From an uncultured Eggerthella sp. (GTDB taxonomy: Bacteria > Actinomycetota > Coriobacteriia > Coriobacteriales > Eggerthellaceae), in NCBI GenBank assembly GCA_937998355.1, contig CALLDI010000007.1, forward strand, positions 186,001-250,000: a stretch of 64,000 nucleotides of DNA, written 5' to 3'. A program made the translations under genes and the position numbers. This document shows positions 43,183-52,312 of this stretch, in pieces. Position 1 is the stretch's first letter. Each line of letters begins with the position of its first letter. The notes below the pieces were generated by a model, which was given only the letters and a program-made list of their open reading frames with translations, was not told the origin of the DNA and ran no database searches.

Positions 43183-44223
43183 TTATGCCATGCTCAGCTG
43201 CGAAATATCGAAGACACTAAATGTGTTGCTCTGCAAGTTCTGGCCCAGACCAAGCTCATTGCATTTGTCCATCAGGAATGCGGATACGTATATATCAGTA
43301 AACGCTAAGCCGATCGAGTTGAAATAAATAAATTCCGAAAGGCTTTCGCGTCCAGGCTTAGCTCCCTGAGAAAGTTCGGCAAGTTCGGCATAGATCGATT
43401 CATCCGTAAGTAGCCCTTCTTGATACATATGAGCTATCGTTGGAGACCCGCGATGCTTCAAGTCTTCCCAAGAATCGCAAACGATTTTGTCCGCCTTTAG
43501 GGCAACCTCGTATTCGTCCTCTATGCCACCAACATGACAATAGAATGCCCCCGGTTCGATCCAATCCGCCTTCAGTATCGGAGACTGGCCACTGATCGCC
43601 GTAACGATGATGTCAGAATGCTCTGAAGCCGCTTTGTAGTCGGACCCACAGCACCTCACTCCCACGCATGGCACGAACTCTGAAGCTGCGATGCGAAAAC
43701 GCTGTTCGCTGCTTTCTGAGCGCGATGCGACCTTGCATTCACGCAAAGTAGGAAACAGCTTAGCCATGACCACCATGTGCATGAAAGCCTCTTCACCAGC
43801 TCCGAGCAACCCGATCGTGCGGGGTTCATCTACTGCTAAGTACCGAGCTGCCAAACCCCCAACAAGAGCCGTCCTAAGCGCAGTGATGAATCCTGCGTCA
43901 AAAACAGCTATGGGAGATCCATCTTCGGCACTCAACAATAGAATCAAGCCCGAAACATTCGATTTTCCTTGCAAAACGTTGTTCGGGAAAACTGAAACTA
44001 GTTTTACACCTGAGTAACCCAGAGCTAGAACCGTGCAAGGCATGCAGTTGATTCGCGATTGCGTTAGGTCATCAAGTATTTGGGACGATTTTTCTGGAAG
44101 AATTACCTTGCCCTGACCATAAGCCCTGAATCCAGCCTCAAGACAATTTATAAGAGCATCAAAATCTGAAGAAAAAGCAGCCTTCGCAAGCTGCTCATTA
44201 TTGTAATATCTCAGGGATGACAT
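43183..44223 (-). CDS. Ornithine cyclodeaminase/mu-crystallin-family enzyme
   Basis: 346 residues. Typical motifs: GVKLVSVFPNN (substrate lysine), the ring segment DAGFITALRTALVGGLAARYLA, the NAD(P) fold IGLLGAGEEAFMHM, and DIIVTAISGQSPIL. Family members convert ornithine to proline, or reduce or oxidise amino or imino acids; SbnB-like members make unusual amino acids. It is the only amino-acid-handling enzyme in the locus, flanked by ATP-grasp genes on both sides (18 and 29 bases), so it probably supplies an amine for ligation to the polysaccharide (inference). Confidence 0.92.
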   Translation of the reverse strand: MSSLRYYNNEQLAKAAFSSDFDALINCLEAGFRAYGQGKVILPEKSSQILDDLTQSRINCMPCTVLALGYSGVKLVSVFPNNVLQGKSNVSGLILLLSAEDGSPIAVFDAGFITALRTALVGGLAARYLAVDEPRTIGLLGAGEEAFMHMVVMAKLFPTLRECKVASRSESSEQRFRIAASEFVPCVGVRCCGSDYKAASEHSDIIVTAISGQSPILKADWIEPGAFYCHVGGIEDEYEVALKADKIVCDSWEDLKHRGSPTIAHMYQEGLLTDESIYAELAELSQGAKPGRESLSEFIYFNSIGLAFTDIYVSAFLMDKCNELGLGQNLQSNTFSVFDISQLSMA

Positions 44224-44252
44224 GGGATGCTCCTAATTCGATCGTCGTGCCG

Positions 44253-45530
44253 CTAAATCCCCTGAAGAAAACTTGGATAAGCGTCTTCTTTACGAGGATC
44301 GAAAAGCGAAAAGAGTAGATTATTCCCTCGAGAATCGAGTACTTTTACACGATCGAGCACCTCGCGCATAAGCATCAGCAAATCCGCTAAACATGAGCCT
44401 TTCAAATGCAAGTAGGCGAAAACCTGCTTTGCAGAGCCCCAATCCTCGATTTCCTCGCCTTGGAAATGCACCTGCGCCAAAGCAACAAATTCATCTCGCG
44501 CGCGCAACCACTCAAGCCCTTCAATAGACGATATTTTACCTGCTTTCAGATGCAAAGGCCATATCACGTATTTCTCGTCGACTATCTGCCCTTCATAATC
44601 GAGCTCGCTGCTTGCTCCTGTCGCATGATCGACAACCAACTGAAGCTGATCGATTCCATAAAGCTCACGAACCAAATAATACGTGAGCGATCCCCCAAAC
44701 CTAAAACCAGCCTCATTTACAAGAAATTTACCACCCTGATAGAACAACTCGATCCATATAGGGCCATTTACGATATCCAAGGAGGCGAGCATGGCTCGCA
44801 TTTTCTCGTCGACTTTATCGAGATATTCTTGAATATGTATCGATGGAGCAGTCTGAAGGGCCATGATAGGGGCGCCTTCAGCGCCTATTTTCTTCGAGTA
44901 TTTATCGGTCAGTCCACTAAAGAACAACTCGCCTTCGTGCGCCGTATACTGAACGATGAGCGCATCGGAATCGATAAAATCCTCTATGAGTGCCTCACCG
45001 CATGATGAGCTATTTTCAGCAAGTTCAATAGCTTTTGGTAGTTCTGCTGGATGTAGGCATTTTGAGAAACCCCTGCTCCCGCTTCCATCACGAGGTTTTA
45101 CGGCAAGCGGATAGTAAGAGGCATCGAGTTGAGATGCTTCTTTTTTCGAGTATTCTCGTGAAACCTCTAGCCCAAAATCCTTGCAGCGCTTTTTAAATGC
45201 ACTCTTATCTTCGCAGACGGACAATTGCTCCTCTGTGCAATAACACGGTAAACCAAGAGCTTCGGAAAGAGCTGCCATCTTCCGAAGATTGAACTCATGG
45301 ACCCCTGCGAGCACTCCGTCGATTCCCTCCTTTGATGCGAGCTCTTTAAGGGCCTCGATATCACTCGTGCTTACGTCCCAGGTCTTGTCTGCGATTCTCT
45401 TTGCAGGAGAGTCTTTCTCTTCGAGATAATCCGCTACGACCACATAGCAGCCTAACTCCTTTGCTTTTTCAACAAGCTCACACGAACCTATCGGTTTTCC
45501 GCCAAGAACTAGCAGCTTGCGATCATTCAT
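44253..45530 (-). CDS. ATP-grasp ligase (locus ligase 3)
   Basis: 425 residues from ATG 45530 (MNDRKLLVLGG), chosen because AAGGATC lies before it and it overlaps the upstream stop by eight bases. Motifs: LAVKPRDGSGSRGFSKC, ALIEDFIDSDALIVQY, the metal-binding VNEAGFRFGG, and a C-terminal lid. It follows the same outline as ligase 1 (26387-27667) in domain order and in its ending, so the two may be homologous pairs with different substrates. The co-directional neighbours are the initiating sugar-phosphate transferase (upstream) and the ornithine-cyclodeaminase-like gene (downstream). Confidence 0.9.
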   Translation of the reverse strand: MNDRKLLVLGGKPIGSCELVEKAKELGCYVVVADYLEEKDSPAKRIADKTWDVSTSDIEALKELASKEGIDGVLAGVHEFNLRKMAALSEALGLPCYCTEEQLSVCEDKSAFKKRCKDFGLEVSREYSKKEASQLDASYYPLAVKPRDGSGSRGFSKCLHPAELPKAIELAENSSSCGEALIEDFIDSDALIVQYTAHEGELFFSGLTDKYSKKIGAEGAPIMALQTAPSIHIQEYLDKVDEKMRAMLASLDIVNGPIWIELFYQGGKFLVNEAGFRFGGSLTYYLVRELYGIDQLQLVVDHATGASSELDYEGQIVDEKYVIWPLHLKAGKISSIEGLEWLRARDEFVALAQVHFQGEEIEDWGSAKQVFAYLHLKGSCLADLLMLMREVLDRVKVLDSRGNNLLFSLFDPRKEDAYPSFLQGI

Positions 45531-46335
45531 GCTCTTGATCCTTTTCATCTGCTTTTGCCCAGACAACATACTCTTCGGGTATTTCAGCATCATTGATTGC
45601 TCGACCATCAAGATCGTAACCCATGAAGCTACCCCTCTTCGCAACAGCGCGCGCATTTGCACTCTTCGAGTCAAATGCGAATTTGAACAGATTGACCATC
45701 ATTTTAAAATCAGTCTTTAGCGAGAGGTTCTCTACGTACCATATATCATTTTCAAATTGATCGTTCCAAGTCCAAACGCCCTTTGAAACATCCTGGGGAG
45801 GACACTCTAGGCCAGGACGAACATCCAATCGATGCATGTGTCGCCTGCTATATCGTTGCAAGTAAACCTCTGGGAGCGGCCTTGGTCCTATCAAACTCAT
45901 ATCACCCTTGAAAATACTCCAGAAATTTAGAAGCTCATCAAGAGATGTTTTACGAAAGAACTTTCCCCACTTGGTCACACGTTGTTCCGGTGGAAGCAGG
46001 TCGCCTTGAGCATTCCGCTCCTCGGTCATATTGCGAAACTTTATGATCTTAAAACGCTTGCCATTCTTTCCAACACGCGTTTGACGGAAAAAAAGCGGTC
46101 TTCCTAGGTCTTTCATCGTCGCAATAGCAATCACCACATTGACCGGAAATGTGACAACAAGCGCTACCGATGCAAAAACCACATCTAGTACCCGCTTGCC
46201 ATACTTCGAATAAAGATTTGATGAGATTGCTACATGCGCCTGCAGTTCGTCCACTTGCCCAAGTCTGTCGCTGGCGAGCTTCCTTCCAATACGTTCGATT
46301 TGGTCACGAGTCAGGTCTGGTTGATAAGTGCTCAA
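45523..46335 (-). CDS. Initiating undecaprenyl-phosphate sugar-phosphate transferase (monotopic PGT)
   Basis: 270 residues, a short form. One re-entrant membrane segment (KRVLDVVFASVALVVTFPVNVVI) is followed by FFRQTRVGKNGKRFKIIKFRNM, the Asp-Glu catalytic pair in TSLDELLNFW, FKGDMSLIGPRPLP and RPGLECPPQ. It moves a sugar 1-phosphate from a UDP-sugar to undecaprenyl phosphate, starting the repeat unit. Compared with larger WbaP-type enzymes there is no N-terminal multi-helix domain. The next gene overlaps its stop. Confidence 0.95.
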   Translation of the reverse strand: MSTYQPDLTRDQIERIGRKLASDRLGQVDELQAHVAISSNLYSKYGKRVLDVVFASVALVVTFPVNVVIAIATMKDLGRPLFFRQTRVGKNGKRFKIIKFRNMTEERNAQGDLLPPEQRVTKWGKFFRKTSLDELLNFWSIFKGDMSLIGPRPLPEVYLQRYSRRHMHRLDVRPGLECPPQDVSKGVWTWNDQFENDIWYVENLSLKTDFKMMVNLFKFAFDSKSANARAVAKRGSFMGYDLDGRAINDAEIPEEYVVWAKADEKDQEHE

Positions 46336-46352
46336 GATCTACCACCTAAGCC

Positions 46353-47564
46353 TCATCGAACAAGAATTCGCATCGAAGCACTGGGATTCCGGAGAAAGGC
46401 CTTGAGTTCCTCTTCGGTATCGAACTTCAAAATGATCGATCCGAAAGCGTTGTTTGCGCCGTTCAAGGGATCGATAGAGGTGCCCTTTTCGATCCATACT
46501 TGCTCCTCGACAACATGAGCGCTTCTAAAACCGTGAGCGTATTCTATTCCCTCAAAGGTGCCCACTCTCTCAGAATGAAGCATTTGTTGATACCAAAATC
46601 CCTCATAAACGGGTTCGGCAACATTATGTATGACCATACCGAGCGCCGCCTCTACCGACGCACGTACGAGATCGACTTTCCCTCCAGTTGCATACTTGAG
46701 TAGCTCAGAAAGCCTATTGCCGCCACCACGAGGGGATACTTCCATGATATATGGCTTACCATCCTCAGCAACACGAGTCTCGATATTGTAGATGCCATTG
46801 CCAAGCTCTAACAAATCAGCGAGCCTTTGTAATTCACTCTTCAACTCTGTTTGATAAGCTGCTGGCATCGAAGCAGGAACCGTATAAGCAATAGGAGCAT
46901 AGGGATTCGGCGCGCTCTCGTCAAAAAGTTGCGAGGTGAAAGCAACGCACTCGAACTTACCATCGACGATGAACGCGTCTGCGCCTGAACTGTCTCCCCG
47001 TTTTTCAAGAAATTGCTCAACTATACAACGCCTATCGCGAGAAAACTGAAGAGCATATTCGGTAGCGCGTTTAAGATCAACAGCATTGTCAACGCGAGTA
47101 CAGCCCTTCGATCCAGCAGAATCAACTGGCTTTACTATGACAGGGTATTCGATCATTTCCGATCGCTCATCAGCATCTTCGACAGAATGCAGGATGCACG
47201 AGCGAGGACAGTTGAAGTCATGTTCTTGCAAAAAAGCTCGGAAAAGCTCTTTGTCTTGCAAAATCGAAGCCACTTCATATGAAGCTTGAAAAGGAAGACC
47301 GAGTTTTTCCGCCGCAAAAGCCGCTGCCAGAACACCCGGATCCGCCGCAAATGCCATAATGCCGTCAGCATGAACGGTCTCAGCAACCTTGAGAATAGCT
47401 TCATTCTCAATGATGCTCGCATTCACATAGCCATCGGAATATGCATGAGCGAAGTTGTCGGGAAGATAATCGCAGGTGACCACATGAACGCCAAGATCAT
47501 GCGCAGCTTCGATCACTGGCAGAGCATACCGTGCACCACCGAGAAGGAGCAGCGTTTTACTCAT
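46353..47564 (-). CDS. ATP-grasp ligase (locus ligase 4)
   Basis: 403 residues. KTLLLLGGARYALPVIEAAHDLGVHVVTCDY begins the preATP-grasp domain. The core has YPVIVKPVDSAGSKGCTRV, CIVEQFLEKRGDSSGADA, YNIETRV and the metal-binding IMEVSPRGGGNRLS. Among the four stand-alone ligases it has the most complete purine-type (PurK/PurT-like) outline. It lies 17 bases upstream of the initiating transferase gene and 81 bases downstream of rmlB, so it is part of one long minus-strand operon. Confidence 0.92.
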   Translation of the reverse strand: MSKTLLLLGGARYALPVIEAAHDLGVHVVTCDYLPDNFAHAYSDGYVNASIIENEAILKVAETVHADGIMAFAADPGVLAAAFAAEKLGLPFQASYEVASILQDKELFRAFLQEHDFNCPRSCILHSVEDADERSEMIEYPVIVKPVDSAGSKGCTRVDNAVDLKRATEYALQFSRDRRCIVEQFLEKRGDSSGADAFIVDGKFECVAFTSQLFDESAPNPYAPIAYTVPASMPAAYQTELKSELQRLADLLELGNGIYNIETRVAEDGKPYIMEVSPRGGGNRLSELLKYATGGKVDLVRASVEAALGMVIHNVAEPVYEGFWYQQMLHSERVGTFEGIEYAHGFRSAHVVEEQVWIEKGTSIDPLNGANNAFGSIILKFDTEEELKAFLRNPSASMRILVR

Positions 47565-47645
47565 TCATCTTCTCCTAGCATTTGAACCCAATGAACAAAT
47601 GCGTTCTCGCTCATAGCTCTTGGCGAACAACGGCACTATCTTATA

Positions 47646-48656
47646 CTACTGACCTGCAGCCCTGTAGTTCGCCTCGGTAGCTTCTTTGGAAGAAAGCCAC
47701 CACTCGACATTGTCTTTGTACCATTGTATCGTCTCATCAAGACCCTTGGCGAAATCAACATGTTTTGGTTCCCAGCCAAGTTCCGTTCGAAGCTTAGTAG
47801 AATCAATGGCATATCTGCGATCGTGCCCAGGGCGATCTTTAACCCACTCAAAATCATCTTCTGGCAAATCGAACGCTTTCAGAATGGCGCGGAGAACATC
47901 GATGTTGCTTTTTTCTCCGTCCGCACCAATGAGGTAGGTTTCTCCAAGCTTGCCCTTGGTCAAGATCGTCCAAACCGCAGAACTATGATCCTCAACGTTG
48001 ATCCAGTCTCGCACATTCAAGCCATCACCATAAAGCTTCGGCTTCATGTCACATAGAATATTCGTGATCTGACGTGGAATGAATTTCTCGATATGCTGAA
48101 AGGAGCCATAGTTATTCGAGCAATTGCTAATGGTAATCGGGACTCCGTAGGTACGGCTCCACGCGCGCACCAAAAGATCAGAAGCAGCCTTAGTCGAACT
48201 GTAAGGAGAACTCGGCTTATATGGCGTTCCTTCAGTAAAACGCGCTGGGTCGTCTAGCGCAAGATCGCCATAAACCTCATCAGTGCTCACATGATGAAAT
48301 CGTTTACCATGCTTTCTGCAAGCTTCGAGCAATGTATAGGTACCCTCAACGTTCGTACGCAAAAAAACGCTTGGATTCGCAATCGAATTATCGTTGTGTG
48401 ACTCGGCTGCGAAGTGCACCACTGCATCGACTTCGGGAACTATCTTCTCAAGCAGCTCGGCATCGCAAATATCACCGACTACGAGCTTAACGCGATCCGC
48501 AGGAAGTCCCGCGATATTCTCTTCGTTGCCGGCATAAGTAAGCTTGTCGAGCACGACAACATCACAATCCGTGTTTCGGATCACCCAATGGACAAAATTG
48601 CTACCAATGAAGCCACAGCCTCCCGTAACGATAATGCATTTAGGTTCAAAAGGCAT
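47646..48656 (-). CDS. rmlB: dTDP-glucose 4,6-dehydratase RmlB
   Basis: 336 residues. NAD-binding TGGCGFIGSN, active-site STDEVYGD (Asp-Glu), YxxxK as YSSTKAASD, and NVRDWINVEDHS. It converts dTDP-glucose to dTDP-4-keto-6-deoxy-glucose, the branch point for deoxysugars. No rmlC or rmlD follows it, so the product is not used for L-rhamnose here but feeds the enzymes at 49.8-53.4 kb. It starts 15 bases after the rmlA stop. Confidence 0.97.
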   Translation of the reverse strand: MPFEPKCIIVTGGCGFIGSNFVHWVIRNTDCDVVVLDKLTYAGNEENIAGLPADRVKLVVGDICDAELLEKIVPEVDAVVHFAAESHNDNSIANPSVFLRTNVEGTYTLLEACRKHGKRFHHVSTDEVYGDLALDDPARFTEGTPYKPSSPYSSTKAASDLLVRAWSRTYGVPITISNCSNNYGSFQHIEKFIPRQITNILCDMKPKLYGDGLNVRDWINVEDHSSAVWTILTKGKLGETYLIGADGEKSNIDVLRAILKAFDLPEDDFEWVKDRPGHDRRYAIDSTKLRTELGWEPKHVDFAKGLDETIQWYKDNVEWWLSSKEATEANYRAAGQ

Positions 48657-48671
48657 GCTCGATCACAGCCC

Positions 48672-49565
48672 TTATAAGAGATTTGAGCTGTTGCTGACAC
48701 GCCCAGCCGCAACCATTTTTAGATACTGACCGTAAGGAGATTTGCCATACTTTTCCGCGGCGCTAAGAAGCATGTCGTAAGAGATCCAGCCGTTGTTGTA
48801 AGCGATCTCTTCAAGAGATCCAACCTGAATACCTTGGTTCTCTTCAATAACGCGTATATATTCGGAAGCGTTAGACAAACTTTGAATAGTGCCCGCATCA
48901 AACCAAGCGCTGCCACGATGAAGTAGCTGAACTGATAGCGAGCCATCCTCGAGATATCTCTGGTTGATCGAGGTGATCTCCAACTCCCCACGAGCTGAAG
49001 GCTCAACTTCTTTCGCCCATTCAACAACGCGATTATCATAGAAATAGAGACCCGTTACCGCATAGCTGCTCTTTGGCTTTTCAGGTTTTTCCTCGAGCGA
49101 AATAGCTTTTCCGTGCTTGTCGAACTCAACCACACCAAAACGCTTCGGCTCAGAAACGTAATATCCAAATACTGTTGCGCCCTTTTCTTTTGATGCGGCC
49201 TGCTTCAAGCGATGGGTGAGTCCACCGCCATAAAAAATGTTGTCACCAAGAATCAGAGCAACAGAATCATCCCCGATGAAATCTTCACCGATGATGAATG
49301 CTTGCGCCAATCCGTCCGGATTCGGCTGCAACTCATAAGAGAAATTCACACCGAACTGTCTTCCATCGCCGAAGAGGTGTTGGAAGTTCGGCAGGTCTTG
49401 CGGGGTAGAGATGATCAAGATGTCTCGAATGCCTGCCAGCATGAGGATCGATATCGGATAATAGATCATTGGCTTATCGTAAACCGGGAGCAGCTGTTTA
49501 GAGGTGACGGTAGTAAGAGGGTAAAGCCTCGTACCGCTCCCTCCCGCAAGAATAATGCCCTTCAA
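48672..49565 (-). CDS. rmlA: Glucose-1-phosphate thymidylyltransferase RmlA
   Basis: 297 residues. Nucleotide-binding GGSGTRLYPLT and KQLLPVYDKPMIYYP, then LILGDNIFYGG and EEKPEKPKS. The start codon is TTG 49565, with CGGAGG upstream. It makes dTDP-glucose from glucose 1-phosphate and dTTP, the first step for the deoxysugar. A 221-base gap separates it from the upstream reductase gene; it holds a possible minus-strand -10 (TATACT, 49665-49670) without a good -35. Confidence 0.97.
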   Translation of the reverse strand: MKGIILAGGSGTRLYPLTTVTSKQLLPVYDKPMIYYPISILMLAGIRDILIISTPQDLPNFQHLFGDGRQFGVNFSYELQPNPDGLAQAFIIGEDFIGDDSVALILGDNIFYGGGLTHRLKQAASKEKGATVFGYYVSEPKRFGVVEFDKHGKAISLEEKPEKPKSSYAVTGLYFYDNRVVEWAKEVEPSARGELEITSINQRYLEDGSLSVQLLHRGSAWFDAGTIQSLSNASEYIRVIEENQGIQVGSLEEIAYNNGWISYDMLLSAAEKYGKSPYGQYLKMVAAGRVSNSSNLL

Positions 49566-49786
49566 AAACTACACCTCCGAGCAAAATACGAACATCGCAT
49601 GCCCTATCAAATCAGTCAGCATAGGCCAAAAGTTCAGGTACTTCATTTTAACCTATGTCCTACTAGTATAGAATGCCGTACACTTTTTTACAGAATACGA
49701 CTTTCCATACTAACAGGAGAGCATCGCCCGATAATCGCCCTCTTAATATAGGCAGATGAGCGGCTCGATTTTAGCTGAAAAATGCA

Positions 49787-50839
49787 CTACGGTTCGCGAA
49801 TTGCTTTTGCTCTACCCAAGCATGCCTCAACCAGTCGCGACTGAACAAGAATCTCATTTCGCTGGCTTTGGGCAAGATCTCTAGAGTTTATACACTCGAG
49901 AAAATGAGCGATAGATTTTGCAAAACTATCATCTGGGCGAAGGGTGATCTTTTCAACTTCGCCATTTCTACGAATTTCAAACGTTGGGGAAAAGCCACAA
50001 GGCGCGGTGAGAATTCTACCGCTATATAAGGTCGCCTCACTGCCCCAAACATCAACATCGCAGCGATAGTCGTTATCCATTCCGAAAGAGACCTGCGCAA
50101 CAAGACCTTGGTCATTCTCTAATGTGGCACTACCGAATAGATCAACTTCCAAACCTCTACCATAGCTTAATGATGAGGTTTCCAGCTCTGCCGTAGGGCC
50201 TAGAAGCATCGATGCAAGTTTGAGCGCGTATCCCCCGCAATCAAGAAGCGAGCCTCCTCCGAGCGCAGCCGAGTAACGAAAATCATTTGCCCCACGAAAA
50301 GGAAAACCAAAATCGATACGGATCAATCGCAGATCGCCAAGCGATCCATCACTCATCTTCTCGCATAAATACTCAATTTGAGAATGAAATGCGAACATAT
50401 AGTTCTCATGTACCGCAAGATTCCGATCCTCGGAAATACTCACCAGTTTTTCTGCATCAGAAAAACTGGTCGTAAACGGTTTTTCCATCATCACATGCTT
50501 GCCAGCGCATAGTGCTTTTTCTGCCCAATAAGCATGAAGCGCAGGCGGGAGTGGAATATATACAGCATCGACCTCTGGAGACTCGATCAGGTCTTGAAAA
50601 CTCTCCCATATCGTTCCGCCAAATTCTGCCTGAGTCTGCACGGCCAAATCTCGTTGGCGATCGACGCGATCTTGAAGAGCCTGATCATCTCCAGCATTTT
50701 CAACCTTCCGCTCTTCTTTCGTTGCAACACCGATTCCGGCATAACGTACGCCAGGAACCGACGAAAGAGCTGGCAGAAAACGCCTTCGAGCTATTTCTGA
50801 AGGACAAAGAACTGCAATAGAAATATCTTGTGGGCCCAC
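49787..50839 (-). CDS. Gfo/Idh/MocA-family sugar ketoreductase, likely dTDP-ketohexose 3-ketoreductase
   Basis: 350 residues from GTG 50839, two bases after the stop of the EvaA-type gene, with AGGAAA before it. Dinucleotide fold: CPSEIARRRFLPAL, AVYIPLPPALHAYW and EKPFTTSF (EKP motif). The segment LGGGSLLDCGGYALKL carries the tyrosine typical of the deoxysugar ketoreductases (KijD10 type). In 2-deoxysugar pathways this enzyme reduces the unstable 3,4-diketone formed by the 2,3-dehydratase. Tight coupling to that gene supports the same role. Confidence 0.9.
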   Translation of the reverse strand: MGPQDISIAVLCPSEIARRRFLPALSSVPGVRYAGIGVATKEERKVENAGDDQALQDRVDRQRDLAVQTQAEFGGTIWESFQDLIESPEVDAVYIPLPPALHAYWAEKALCAGKHVMMEKPFTTSFSDAEKLVSISEDRNLAVHENYMFAFHSQIEYLCEKMSDGSLGDLRLIRIDFGFPFRGANDFRYSAALGGGSLLDCGGYALKLASMLLGPTAELETSSLSYGRGLEVDLFGSATLENDQGLVAQVSFGMDNDYRCDVDVWGSEATLYSGRILTAPCGFSPTFEIRRNGEVEKITLRPDDSFAKSIAHFLECINSRDLAQSQRNEILVQSRLVEACLGRAKAIREP

Positions 50840-50840
50840 T

Positions 50841-52307
50841 TTATTTCCTATCTTCTGGTCGATCCCAGGGGTCTAAAAGCGAGAGCAAATTGCGCAACTG
50901 GACATTGAGCACGTTATTTGCCTGATTGAGCTGACATAGCGTTGCAAAATCAAGCCAGAGATAGCTTTTTCTGAGCATCTCATCGGAGAAAAACCCTGAA
51001 GCCTCTTGCGGAGACAACTCGATCAGCACATTTCTGTTTTCCTCGCAATAAAAACGGCCTCCCTCTTCAGAAAGCAGGACATCGATCTTGATGCCCTTTC
51101 CTTCGCTTAGCAGAGCGAGAGTAGCAACCTCGATAGCATCGGGCTCTTGAGTCGACGCAGCTTCCCGCTGCACTGTCGGCCCTAGTTCTGCAACGTCGAA
51201 ACAACCAGCCTCTTCTTTGATATGAACCAGAAAACGCATACGATCATCGTCGCGCCTGCAAAGAAGCACGAATGTGGCCACGCCTTTGGCTTCGAACAAG
51301 GGTTGATTCCATCGAGCGACTTCTCGTCCGTCAATCGCAATATCGAAAAACCCTACCTCGAACGGGAATCGTTCTTCGCAACGAAAAGCCGTTTCATCAT
51401 CGGAAAATGACCATTGCTGCAGATCGTCAAGTGGCACGATCTTTCGCGTACCGTTGCTGAACATTTTCCTGTTGCTCAGGGATTCGTTGACGCGGTTCAT
51501 GCCCTTCAAGGACGGATGACTTAAGATCGAACTTAAAAGCGACGAGTCTGAGGCATCCTCGATAATCCGCTTCGAGGGTTCAGCCCACAAAGACCATGGG
51601 ATACAAGAGAAAACGGTTCGCGTATCCATATTCACAAGATTGGGATATCGCATAAGCCGCTTTATTTGCCCGACGGTCATCCACCGATGGCTAGGAAGCA
51701 CTTCAACTTCTTCATCGGTAACGACCACAACATTTCGATTTCGTTTGCCAAAGAACCGTGAAGATTGCTCTGATTGTACCTGATCAACAATGGTTTTTAC
51801 TTTTCTGCTTGACGAAGACCCATTTCTCAGAAAATACTCGAGATACGCAGGTCTCTTTCCTCCATGCAGTTGCAGGAAATTGGATCTGGTTGCTTGAATC
51901 GTTGGCGAAATTTGAACTTTATTCACGTTTCCTGGCTCGATTTTTGCCTGCATTAGAAAATGCATCACGCCATCGAATTCCTTGGCCATGATCCCAAGGT
52001 AGCCAATTTCTTTCTGAAGGATAATGGGCTGCTGGCTTACACAATGGACATCTCCACTCAATAAGCTCTTTTGCTCACTGGAAAGACCCGCAATCTGAAA
52101 AAAAGACTCATTATGATTGCGGATGAACCCAGTTGCTTGATCTTTGAACCACGGAGTGCATGCACTCAACGCGATTCTTTCGATGCTCACATTGCAAGTA
52201 GCATTTCGATCGGCGATCCATTCTAGAAGATCATGAAACGAATTCACTCCAGCATCGTCATGCCAAGAGCGCCAAAATGCGTCTACTGTTGTTTGCTTTT
52301 CGGTCAT
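50841..52307 (-). CDS. dTDP-4-keto-6-deoxyglucose 2,3-dehydratase (EvaA family)
   Basis: 488 residues consisting of two related halves (about 1-235 and 250-480), as in the EvaA group (TylX3, SpnO). The telling segments are LGIMAKEFDGVMHFLMQAKIEPGNVNKVQISPTIQATRSN in the first half (here given in part), and VATFVLLCRRDDDRMRFLVHIKEEAGCFDVAELGPTVQ in the second. The family eliminates water from C2-C3 of dTDP-4-keto-6-deoxy-glucose and starts all 2-deoxysugar routes. These are best known from antibiotic clusters of streptomycetes; the presence in a Wzx/Wzy polysaccharide locus is notable. The residues needed for catalysis were not checked. Confidence 0.88.
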   Translation of the reverse strand: MTEKQTTVDAFWRSWHDDAGVNSFHDLLEWIADRNATCNVSIERIALSACTPWFKDQATGFIRNHNESFFQIAGLSSEQKSLLSGDVHCVSQQPIILQKEIGYLGIMAKEFDGVMHFLMQAKIEPGNVNKVQISPTIQATRSNFLQLHGGKRPAYLEYFLRNGSSSSRKVKTIVDQVQSEQSSRFFGKRNRNVVVVTDEEVEVLPSHRWMTVGQIKRLMRYPNLVNMDTRTVFSCIPWSLWAEPSKRIIEDASDSSLLSSILSHPSLKGMNRVNESLSNRKMFSNGTRKIVPLDDLQQWSFSDDETAFRCEERFPFEVGFFDIAIDGREVARWNQPLFEAKGVATFVLLCRRDDDRMRFLVHIKEEAGCFDVAELGPTVQREAASTQEPDAIEVATLALLSEGKGIKIDVLLSEEGGRFYCEENRNVLIELSPQEASGFFSDEMLRKSYLWLDFATLCQLNQANNVLNVQLRNLLSLLDPWDRPEDRK

Positions 52308-52312
52308 AAAAA

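Noticed and set aside
47646..49565. L-rhamnose (dTDP-rhamnose) pathway
   Set aside because: RmlA and RmlB are present but no RmlC epimerase or RmlD reductase is found; the following genes are those of a 2-deoxy aminosugar route.
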